Shown here piece by piece: positions 15,752 through 24,400 of a DNA stretch of 64,000 nt. Location of the stretch: contig CAWJBC010000017.1 in NCBI GenBank assembly GCA_963840975.1, positions 62,001 to 126,000 on the forward strand. Reading direction: 5' to 3'. The stretch comes from JAADJA01 sp963840975 (lineage in GTDB: Bacteria > Bacteroidota > Bacteroidia > Bacteroidales > JAADJA01). Numbering within the stretch: position 1 is the stretch's first letter; each line of letters opens with the position of its first letter. The notes beneath the pieces were generated by a model, which did not search any database, was not told the origin of the DNA, and saw only the letters and a list, made by a program, of their open reading frames with translations. The position numbers and the translations under genes were made by a program.

Positions 15752-17341
15752 CTATAAGCTTGAAAACTTTTTTTCTGTTATTATTTCAAATAATGATGAA
15801 TCGTCAATTTGCGCAATAGTATTATTTTTTGATGTCTTTGAAACCGTTGAACAAGATTCTATTCTAAATAATCCAGAATTGAGTAAAGTATTAGTGGTCA
15901 TTACGATACTGTTGCCTGCTTTGAATATGTAATTCCCTGCAAATTCAACCTCCATATTTGAAATATTAATAGTATTAGCCGCTTGAATTTGGACTGGTTC
16001 AAATTGGTAATTGGTGGCCGGATAATTTCCAGTTATGTATAAATATTGAGAACATAGGCTATTAGGAGAAAGTCCATTCCAATTCTCAGGATCGTTTTCC
16101 AATGGATCTAACCAATCCCTTAAGCGTCGAGTGGGTCCCCATGTACTTCCCCAACTCGAAGCAAAATGACCATAAAGTACGTCACCTAAATTCTCACAAT
16201 TCATACTTCCCAGCCCCCCAGACAATTGACCAACAACTTGTTGATTTTTAAAAACCGGACTTCCTGAAGAGCCATCTTCAACAGTACCATCATCCCAATT
16301 GACATTAATATAATCAGCAATTGACATTCCAATAACATGACCGAATGATATCTTTTTAGGTTCGCCCTGAGGATGATGAATTCCAACTACATTAGAACCC
16401 GTCAAGCCCCACTCTCGGGACCACCCCGAAAAGAAGACATTATAATACAAGGGAATCGATTCATTCAACATTAATAAAGCAAAGTCAGAACCCATTGTTG
16501 CAGTTCTTTGAGCTTTTAATTCGGCCCCAGTAATGCTGTAAGGATAATCAAAACTATAAGGATCAAATGGAGGTAAGCCATTACAATTACTTGCTTGGTA
16601 GTGAAAATAGAAAATTGCCTCGTCCAAATTATCATCTGCGCCTTGAGTACAATGATGAGCTGTAAGAATATATGGTGTTAAATCTTCATTAGTATTATTT
16701 AAAAGACTTCCCGAACAACGCCAACAATCACCATTATTGTCGCATAAATTCCTTATAAGAACTACTGAGCGAATAATACTTTTGTAAGGATCGCCCTCTG
16801 GACAATTTACATCATGATGACAATCCAATAATTTAACTGTTGAAAAATTCTCATTTTTATATACATAGGTAATTGATGATAATTCAATATCATCTTCTAT
16901 TTCCATTGTTAATGGCACTAAAAATGCGATTAAGACATAATCCCCTTTAACAGTCAATACTTTTTTTGTTCCGTCAAATTTGCTATTTAAAAAATTAAAT
17001 TCTTTATATGTGTTGGTAGAGGAATATAATCTTAAATAACATCCAGTACGAATTATGAATTTTGAAAAAATCAGATCTAAATATTCTGAATTATTTGCAA
17101 TTACCTTTATTAAATAAATATTGTAGTTCTCATCTTTGGTTTTATTCCAGCTTTGAAAATTTGAATTTACCTTAAATTTTTTCCCATATGGCTTTAAACA
17201 TGAATTACATGTATCAATTCCATTATCTCTTATTATTTTTGGTAATAATATAGTATTATCTGTTAAAATCACAGAATCGGATTGACCATATATTATACAT
17301 TTGATCATTACTAATAAAATAAAAGTTAATATTGCTTTCAT
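15752..17341 (-). CDS. Lysyl-endopeptidase-like (S1 family) secreted protease, frameshifted at its end
   Basis: A 529-residue frame with a signal peptide (residues 1-19). The trypsin-fold catalytic triad is visible: H230 in LTAHHCTQG, D286 in GSDFALLML and S359 in DGSSGSPVF. The motif VVGIHHPQGEPKKISFG and the paired Cys (GDCWRCSGSLL) are typical of lysyl endopeptidase (Achromobacter protease I-type) enzymes, which cut after Lys. A beta linker near residue 460 (ANTINISNMEVEFAGNYIFK) precedes the sorting domain in related proteins. Here the frame ends in TEKKFSSL just after an A7 run, and the expected sorting domain sits in the next frame. If the shift is real, the protease would lack its T9SS export signal and stay in the periplasm. 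Confidence 0.82.
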   Translation of the reverse strand: MKAILTFILLVMIKCIIYGQSDSVILTDNTILLPKIIRDNGIDTCNSCLKPYGKKFKVNSNFQSWNKTKDENYNIYLIKVIANNSEYLDLIFSKFIIRTGCYLRLYSSTNTYKEFNFLNSKFDGTKKVLTVKGDYVLIAFLVPLTMEIEDDIELSSITYVYKNENFSTVKLLDCHHDVNCPEGDPYKSIIRSVVLIRNLCDNNGDCWRCSGSLLNNTNEDLTPYILTAHHCTQGADDNLDEAIFYFHYQASNCNGLPPFDPYSFDYPYSITGAELKAQRTATMGSDFALLMLNESIPLYYNVFFSGWSREWGLTGSNVVGIHHPQGEPKKISFGHVIGMSIADYINVNWDDGTVEDGSSGSPVFKNQQVVGQLSGGLGSMNCENLGDVLYGHFASSWGSTWGPTRRLRDWLDPLENDPENWNGLSPNSLCSQYLYITGNYPATNYQFEPVQIQAANTINISNMEVEFAGNYIFKAGNSIVMTTNTLLNSGLFRIESCSTVSKTSKNNTIAQIDDSSLFEIITEKKFSSL

Positions 17342-17353
17342 AATTGAATTTCA

Positions 17354-17809
17354 TTAATAGTTAATATAATAATCCATCAAAATAAAATCGTTGTTGGACA
17401 ATTTATATTGAATTAATCCAATATCTTTAGCAAAATAAAAAGTATCGGATTGATTCCATATTTTTATAACATCATTGTATGATAATGAATGCAAAAAATA
17501 ATTTTCGATGATTACAAATCCTGATTCATCATTCGTTCTGTAACTCCCATTTTCCTTGCATATAAATGGTATCTCAGCGAAATAATTTGTTTCCTGATTC
17601 ACTTTTTGAGTTGAATAACAGCTAAGATTTTCGGTTAATTCCCCTGTACTACTATTTTTATGTAAAAATATCCAGTTGATTTTTTCTTTAGAATGTAATT
17701 TATAATCAGCAAACTCGTAATAATCATCACTATTTTTACCGTAGCTCTCCCTTTTCTCATTGTAATCTGAAATATATATGGAATCCTTTATGTTTGCCAA
17801 AGAATCCAT
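17354..17809 (-). CDS. Hypothetical protein, probably truncated at the N-terminus
   Basis: A 151-residue protein rich in Tyr, Asn, Ser and Asp, starting MDSLANIKDSIYISDYNEKR. It has no signal peptide. The codons just upstream read CHGSWWVY in the same frame, then meet a stop, and another frame gives MNYYKT. Many Bacteroidota lipoproteins begin their mature part with a similar C-x-x-G-x-W-W-x-Y pattern, so this looks like the remainder of a lipoprotein gene that lost its 5' end through a frameshift or deletion. No domain is recognised. It ends 12 bases before the protease start on the same strand. Confidence 0.4.
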   Translation of the reverse strand: MDSLANIKDSIYISDYNEKRESYGKNSDDYYEFADYKLHSKEKINWIFLHKNSSTGELTENLSCYSTQKVNQETNYFAEIPFICKENGSYRTNDESGFVIIENYFLHSLSYNDVIKIWNQSDTFYFAKDIGLIQYKLSNNDFILMDYYINY

Positions 17810-17924
17810 ATATACCCACCAACTTCCATGGCAGTTTTATAATAATTCATTCGCCTAATTGGCAAATTCAGAAATCTCTCCCGGAAGCCCAACCGGTTCG
17901 TTCTTGATAGCAATAGCAGTTGCA

Positions 17925-19412
17925 CTAGTGTTTCATTAATTTTCCGCTTTGTACAATTAAGCTCTTATTAGAAATCTGATAAAAGTAGAATCCGGGTAAT
18001 AAATTCCCGGTACTAACGACTGAATAGGGAATACTACCAATTTGTTTTTTAAAAACTAATCTCCCCATCGAATCAAATAAGGTTAATGTCAATCCTGTTC
18101 GCAATGTCTCTGTTTTCAGCTCATAACAAAACGGATTTGGATATACAAATACATCCATATCTCTTTCGTAAGGGGTTTCTTCTGCATTTGTAATAATGTC
18201 AGATGGCATTACTTTAATCAGATAACTGTCATTAGAATCAGATCCTTCATATTCCGGAACTATTCCTGTAAGTAAGCAGCCTCCATCAGATGTAGCTAAC
18301 AGATCGAAAAACCAATACCGGGTATCTCCCCCATAAACCTTCATTCCTTTTAGCTTGAGGTTCGCGTCGAAAATAAAGAACCTGAAGACATCAGTTCCCA
18401 TAAAATTGGGCGGTATCATTTCAAAAGTTGCTACCCAAATGTTATTTTCGTCAGTGAATCCCATACCTCTATGATCAGGTATGTCAACATATTCATCATG
18501 TAAAAGAACAGTATCCTTTAAAAGATTCAAATCCTGGTCCATTACACGCATTTCAAGTTCATGTGGCTGATTCGGATTAATCAAAGTCCCCTTATTAGCC
18601 ATAATAATGTTTCCGCCCTCCAACCTTTTTACAGTTAACGGACAACTTATATAGCATAACCCATCCATAATAAATCCATGATCAACAACATTTAATTCCA
18701 TATCGAATTCAATCCAGTTTTTTGAATAACCGATACTTCCATAAGCAAAATTTCCAAAAAGATAAAATCCGGTACTGTCGGGCTTAAATATTAAATCGCT
18801 TCCCACCATGCTATCCTTCCAATCCATGAAAGGTTTAAAGATAATCTGATTTCCTTCCATATCGTATTTTGCAAGATAGAGTATGTCATTAAAATCGTAT
18901 AAAGAAGTATCAATCCTTCCCTCAATGATGATATTATTATCGGGAGTTATCAAGAAATTTTCAATCCGATGTGTGCTATGGTGTGGAGGAAAAGGTATCG
19001 GGTACATTTTTTCCCATACAATATCCAGGTCTTGTGTCATTTCACATAGGTAGGTAATATTACGCTTATAACCTATCGTTGATGAATCCTTAAGGGTTCC
19101 TGCGATAAATAAATTTCCATTTGGCTTAAGGAATCCAAGATTAACTCCAAAACTTGTATCTTGCTTAATTGGAAAATAATAATCAGAGATTTCTCCGGCA
19201 TGGTTTATCTTATATATTACTGGTTGTGATTTATCTAAACTGTAAGGAAGATGTTGTACACCTAATGAAAAATACCACTCATTTGTTTCAATGGTATATG
19301 ATAGACCTTCATTTTCTTCATTTGATATTATTAACTCAAATGACTGCTGTGATTTTACAGTATATCCTATGATAAATAGAATAGTCAAAATAGAATAGTA
19401 TGTCGATTTCAT
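17925..19412 (-). CDS. Secreted beta-propeller-like protein with T9SS sorting domain
   Basis: A 495-residue protein. It has a signal peptide (MKSTYYSILTILFIIGYTVK then SQQ). The body has repeated short blades of the form D-x-x-G-x-x with aromatic strands (GFLKPNGNLFIAGTL, LITPDNNIIIEGRI, YLAKYDMEGNQIIF, LLATSDGGCLLTGIV), suggesting a beta-propeller. The C-terminal 85 residues form a type A sorting domain (VFVYPNPFCYELKTE, LTLFDSMGRLVFKKQ, GFYFYQISN, SGKLMKH). There is no enzyme motif; binding or adhesion on the cell surface is likely. It stands alone, with AT-rich gaps on both sides. Confidence 0.72.
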   Translation of the reverse strand: MKSTYYSILTILFIIGYTVKSQQSFELIISNEENEGLSYTIETNEWYFSLGVQHLPYSLDKSQPVIYKINHAGEISDYYFPIKQDTSFGVNLGFLKPNGNLFIAGTLKDSSTIGYKRNITYLCEMTQDLDIVWEKMYPIPFPPHHSTHRIENFLITPDNNIIIEGRIDTSLYDFNDILYLAKYDMEGNQIIFKPFMDWKDSMVGSDLIFKPDSTGFYLFGNFAYGSIGYSKNWIEFDMELNVVDHGFIMDGLCYISCPLTVKRLEGGNIIMANKGTLINPNQPHELEMRVMDQDLNLLKDTVLLHDEYVDIPDHRGMGFTDENNIWVATFEMIPPNFMGTDVFRFFIFDANLKLKGMKVYGGDTRYWFFDLLATSDGGCLLTGIVPEYEGSDSNDSYLIKVMPSDIITNAEETPYERDMDVFVYPNPFCYELKTETLRTGLTLTLFDSMGRLVFKKQIGSIPYSVVSTGNLLPGFYFYQISNKSLIVQSGKLMKH

Positions 19413-19472
19413 AATAAAATAATGTTAATGAATAGGGTTTAGTTTTAAACCCTATTCATAATTTATAAAACT

Positions 19473-20528
19473 CTACAATTCTATTACTTCAGGGTCGCCA
19501 AATATTTTTTCACCATATTGGAATAATCCTTTGTGAAAATAATGTCTGGTTGGAGGTTCTAATGAAATCCACTCCCAATTTCCCTCCATATTTAAAACAG
19601 TAACAATACTATATCCAGGAGGCATTCCTTGCGGCAATTTTGTAAAAAGCAAATACTTGAGAAAACTGAAATAGAAGTTCATTTCAGTGTGTTCCAGGCA
19701 TTTCATATCATCATTCACAGGTCCAATGGCTTCGGAAGCACTATAAAGATAATAATCATACACATTATTCGGAGGTTCCGGATCACCTGTTCTTCTTACA
19801 TTTGTATTTCCACCTTTACGCTCAATCTGAAACAGGTTGATGAAAAAATAGTTGCCCCCTGGATCTGGGATATAATCATTCATAGCAATCCACAGTTTTT
19901 GTGCGGCGTCTGATGATGTTACTGTCAAATCACACTTTCCTTCATCTTCCCCATACCACCAGTCATCCCCTTCCACAAATGGCCCATCCACACCAAAACC
20001 GGGTCCCGGATCAACACCCCGGTTTCCTGTAACAGCTTCTACATTAATTATGATTTCACCTACTGTTACCATTGTTTCGGTCAGGTCCACCACGGCCAGT
20101 CCTTTAACTTCATAACCTGAGTTATGATAAGCATCCGCAACTGCCTGCTTCATTTCGTCATATTTGCTGGTCAGCTCATTCATATCAACGGTTCCGTCTG
20201 CATTCCGTTCAACCACTAAAGTCAGGCTGTCAATTTCAAATTCGCTGTAAAACTCGTTTGGAAATGCATGCGAAAAGTTTATTGTTGCTTCAAGAAGCCA
20301 TACCGCCGAGTCGGCAGGTACACTTTCGCCGCTTTTCAGTTGCGGATTGGCGCGGATAAAATCCATTTTCTGTTTAAAATCTTTAAGGGTATTGGTAATG
20401 TGTACTTCATAAGCCGTCAGTTCGTGTTTGATTGCCGGCTTGTCATTAGTATTTTCTTTCGAGCAGGCAAACACCATAACCATAATGACTGCTGCTATTA
20501 TTCCTGTTACAATAATATTCCTCTTCAT
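19473..20528 (-). CDS. Hypothetical lipoprotein
   Basis: A 351-residue protein with a lipobox (VMVFACSKE, Cys at residue 22), so it is predicted to be lipid-anchored. A helical N-terminal domain (HITNTLKDFKQKMDFIRA, residues about 45-130) precedes a Gly/Pro-rich segment (VDPGPGFGVDGPFVEGDDWW) with paired Trp, then a mixed domain with KCDLTV and KCLEHTEMNFYF that may form a disulfide. No family is recognised and there is no T9SS domain. Its composition is less AT-rich than the genes on either side. A 966-base gap without genes lies upstream. Confidence 0.65.
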   Translation of the reverse strand: MKRNIIVTGIIAAVIMVMVFACSKENTNDKPAIKHELTAYEVHITNTLKDFKQKMDFIRANPQLKSGESVPADSAVWLLEATINFSHAFPNEFYSEFEIDSLTLVVERNADGTVDMNELTSKYDEMKQAVADAYHNSGYEVKGLAVVDLTETMVTVGEIIINVEAVTGNRGVDPGPGFGVDGPFVEGDDWWYGEDEGKCDLTVTSSDAAQKLWIAMNDYIPDPGGNYFFINLFQIERKGGNTNVRRTGDPEPPNNVYDYYLYSASEAIGPVNDDMKCLEHTEMNFYFSFLKYLLFTKLPQGMPPGYSIVTVLNMEGNWEWISLEPPTRHYFHKGLFQYGEKIFGDPEVIEL

Positions 20529-20578
20529 TTTTTTTAAATTTTAATACAAATTATTTTGTTTTTGTTATTTGTTTATTG

Positions 20579-20595
20579 TCTCGCCTCCGGCGAGA
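20579..20595. other. Perfect 7-bp GC hairpin upstream of the lipoprotein gene
   Basis: TCTCGCC, a TCC loop and GGCGAGA form a perfect small hairpin 51 bases upstream of the lipoprotein start at 20528. It could sit in the 5' untranslated region; its role is not known. Confidence 0.4.
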
Positions 20596-20880
20596 TTGGC
20601 ATTTGGAATTTCTATTTTGGTTTTTATTTCAAAAAAGATATAACCGGTACACATTAACCGTATCGGGCAAATAATATAAAAATCTGTAACTTATTGAGGG
20701 GGGGGGGTATTGTAACTTTCCTGGCATCCACCAATCGTTTATCTCTTCCTTTTGGAGGCAGCTTTCCTTCTGAGACCGGAACCGGTGAAACAAAAGGGAA
20801 CATAATTTTCTTCTTTAAATTTTGTATCTTTTGATCTTCGGTAAAATTAAAAAAAATATTTTTATATAAAGCAAGAAAAA

Positions 20881-20917
20881 TCAGTTTAGGGTAAAATATC
20901 CCCCCATTTCCCCCGTT
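20881..20917 (+). repeat. 37-base dispersed repeat, copy 1
   Basis: TCAGTTT then a two-base difference, then GGTAAAATA, a C-rich block and CCCCGTT. The same layout is found at 29458-29494 with about 85 percent identity by eye. Copy 2 sits 32 bases before a gene start; copy 1 is 578 bases before the next plus-strand gene, so this may be a leftover of a similar leader. Confidence 0.6.
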
Positions 20918-20921
20918 CGGC

Positions 20922-20967
20922 TAAGGCTCTGGCTTAGTATAATATATCATGTAAGGTTAGAGCCTTA
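20922..20967. repeat. 9-bp inverted repeat
   Basis: TAAGGCTCT (20922-20930) and AGAGCCTTA (20959-20967) are perfect inverted copies separated by 28 AT-rich bases, directly after the dispersed repeat at 20881. A nested CTAAG/CTTAG pair lies in the left arm. This could be a terminator-like RNA structure or the footprint of a small palindromic element. Confidence 0.4.
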
Positions 20968-21494
20968 TAAAAACCCAACTGGCGACCCTGTTCCGATTCG
21001 GTATGATCAGCCAAATTAATGGACTACAAATAATATTTTGTGGTTCTAAATATCAAGTAAAAGACCATTACCTCCAATATTCAACATATTAATATTCCTA
21101 TCCCTCATAATTTATACTCTTTTCAAATTACATTTATAAATTTCTGGATATAAATTAATTTCCCAAAATGATAAAAAATAATTTGAATATTAGTTTTTAT
21201 TATTTTACTTTTGAGTTCAATAAATCATCATTCAACCGCCGGATTTTAAATGAACACATTTTTTTAAATATTTCAAAGGGATGTTGCCCAAAAAGCAAAA
21301 CCTCCCTTCATTTAAGATATTATTTCTATTCGACCTGAAATTAAAACTTAACAAGAAAGGAGGTGATACGGCAAAAGTAAGGATTATTTATTAAGCACAC
21401 GGAGATTGGCAATCTTATTTATATGCATCGTATAAAATCCTTAGCGATGTTAAAAAATCAAGGGAATTGCTAATATAATTAAAATTATAAAAAT

Positions 21495-24400
21495 ATGAAA
21501 AATATGAAAAGTGTATTATTTACGATATTAGTAATGTCAATTCTAAAACTAAGTATCTCTCAAGAAAATGACTATTCTTGGTATAAAATAACATCGGATC
21601 CAACTAATTTTTGGTCAGATATTCATGATTATGAAAATTATTACAAAAGTAAATACCCTGAGTCATTACCTGAAGAAAAATTAGGTAATATAAAAGATTT
21701 TTATCGTTTCGTGAATTTTTGGAAAAGCCGTATGGGATTAGTTGATGGTCAGCTTAGTTATTTACCTTATTATGAAGCTCTAAATGATTTCAGCTTAAAT
21801 AGTATTTCTAGTTACTGTACAGAAAGTGACCCAGCAGAATGGGAATTATTAGGACCTGTTTCATATCAAACTCAATCTCTCGGATTGGTCGATGAGGTAT
21901 TAGGTGATCCGAATAATCCTAATTCTATTATTATTGGACCTCAGAGAGGCGGTATTTGGAAACATCAGACTTCAGGAAATTCATGGGTTGCTGTAACTGA
22001 CAACCTTAGAGTCCCCGTGCTTAATGCAAGCGAAATTATTAGAAATAAATTCAATCCTAATCATCTGATTGCCTCCTCTGGTAATAATTATCATGAAACT
22101 TATTATGGTGTTGGATTGCTACAATCTTTTAATAATGGCACTACTTGGGAATTTGTTGAAAACTTTCCAACTCAAGATGCACCCTGTGCTAATAAAATTG
22201 TTCAGGATCCTAATGACAATGATCCAAGTAATGGACTAACATTATACGTAATAACTAATGATAAACTATATAAAAGTGAAAATACTGGTGATACTTGGAC
22301 ACAAATCTATAATCCTCTATTTACAAATTTCAATTATTATCTTGATCTTGAAATTGATGATGATGGGAATATTTATATTACAACATTCTATAAATATGGC
22401 TGTAATGGACATTTTTATAAATATTCATCAACTGGTAATTGGACGGACTTAAATTCAAATAATCAATTTGGTAATTTTCAAAGAGCAATGTTAACAACGC
22501 CATATTCTGATAAAATGTTTTTGTTAGTCGATGTTCAAACTGGACCTGATCCTGTTGATCAAACAAGGAAAATTTATAAAACTACGAATAATGGCGCGAC
22601 TTGGTCTTTTATAACAAATGGGAACAATCCGGGTTTTAAATATGAAATTGAGTATTCACCTTTAAGCAATATAGTATATTTAGGACATATTGGTCTTAGT
22701 ATTTTTAAAGATGAAGCTCCATATACAAAAATTAATGTACCACTAAATGAGTATTCTTTGCATATGGATATTAGAGATTTTAGTTTCCTAGGAATTATTA
22801 ACGGTTATGAAAATGTTCTTGCAGCTACTGATGGTGGTATTACTTTACTTAAAGTAAATCCAAATAATTTATCTGATAATAGTACACAAAATCTCAATGG
22901 TAACTTTTTACCAATCGGGGATTTTATAGGTTTAGGTGTAAATAATACAGAATCTGAGTTTATTGTGTCGGGAGCAGTTCATTGCAATTCTTTTAGGTTT
23001 CAAAATGGTGCATGGGAAAGATTCTGGATATATGGCGATGGTGGAGATTGCGAAATAAACTGGAACAATCCTAATATTTACTATTTTCAGGATAATATGA
23101 CAATGTATAAATATGTGAATTCAATTATTTCCTCAATCTACTCAATTAATGATTGGTTTATAGGCATGGAATATGAATTAAATCCAAATAATCCATATTT
23201 ATTGTATTTTGGACGCAAAGGGAAGTTTATGATTTACGATGAAAATTCTGATTTATTAACTACTCGGATTATTAATTCTGAAATGTCGAAATCAGGAGCA
23301 ATTGGTATAACAAATAATAATATTATTTATTTAGCGGATTTTGAATTTGATTCCGAAACTGCATCATATAAGTTAATAAAATCAATAAATAATGGAAATA
23401 CATGGCAGGATTTAAGTTTTAGTAATGTATATAGTAATACGGGTAGTTTATATGGCACATTATCATTTACCCTGGCCTGGAAAACAATTGAGGATATTGT
23501 TTTTAACCCGATCAATCCTGATGAGCTGTGGATAAGTATTGGAGGAGTATGGAGGGAATGGACAGGACTTGTCCATGAGAAATTCAGAGTCCTTCATTCT
23601 ACAAATGGTGGACAGACATTTTATGATTACTCCGAAGGCCTTTCTGCATTACCGTTAATAGCATTGGAATATCAGGTTGGTTCAAATAACAGGCTATTTG
23701 CTGGAACCGATGCCGGTGTGTATTATAGAGAACCAAGCATGGATCAATGGGAATGTTTTTCTGAAGGAATGCCAATTGCTTGTGTAACCGACCTGGATTA
23801 CGATCCATGCAGTAATTATTTGTATGCCTCCACCACCGGCAGAGCGATTTATAAAACCCCTGTCAATTTCAGCAATGAGGACGCTGGCGCAATGTATCCC
23901 GAAGAATCAGTTTGGTCGAGTCCAAAAAGGATTTTCTACGATTTGGTTATTGATGCAGGAACGACTTTGACTATTCAATCTGATGTATTTATGTATTGCG
24001 GTGCAAAAATAACAGTTGAACAAGGATATCAATTACCAAATGGCAACTGGACTTCTGGAGGTAAACTAATAATTGATGGTGGTACTATTACATCAGATTG
24101 CTCAAGCCCATGGGGAGGCATATACGTTTATGGTAATCCTGGTATGCACCAATATACAATTCAGGGGGTCTGTGCTCAAGGTCAATTAATTTTAAAAAAT
24201 GGAGCAATCGTTGAAAATGCTATTCACGGATCTATTGCAGGAGGATTTTTACCAAACGGAAATTTTGATGATACAAAGACAGGAGGAATAATTCAAGTAT
24301 TAGCCAATGGAAGCATGACAGAACCAAGCGCTACATTTTATAATTGTGAGTGGCCGGTCACAATCAGGCCTTACCAAAATCATAATCCCTTTTCTCCTAA

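Larger units (their letters stand above)
20529..21494. other. 966-base gene-free region with structured elements
   Basis: No frame longer than 60 codons is credible here. The region holds a GC hairpin (20579-20595), a run of 10 G (20698-20707), a 37-base element repeated at 29458-29494 (20881-20917), and an inverted repeat TAAGGCTCT/AGAGCCTTA (20922-20967). Around 21296-21363 an ACCTCC/GGAGGT pair brackets a 55-base AT-rich loop. The remainder is AT-rich and featureless. It separates the minus-strand lipoprotein from the plus-strand 1679-residue gene, so promoters for both should lie in it, but none matched the consensus clearly. Confidence 0.55.

Noticed and set aside
15762..15780. Programmed -1 ribosomal frameshift at A-AAA-AAG joining protease and sorting domain
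   Set aside because: A -1 slip leads to the third frame, not that of the sorting domain; a +1 shift or one-base deletion is required.
20529..21494. tRNA or rRNA gene in the long gap
   Set aside because: No cloverleaf with a T-loop (GTTCRA) and anticodon stem, and no rRNA-like sequence, could be found.
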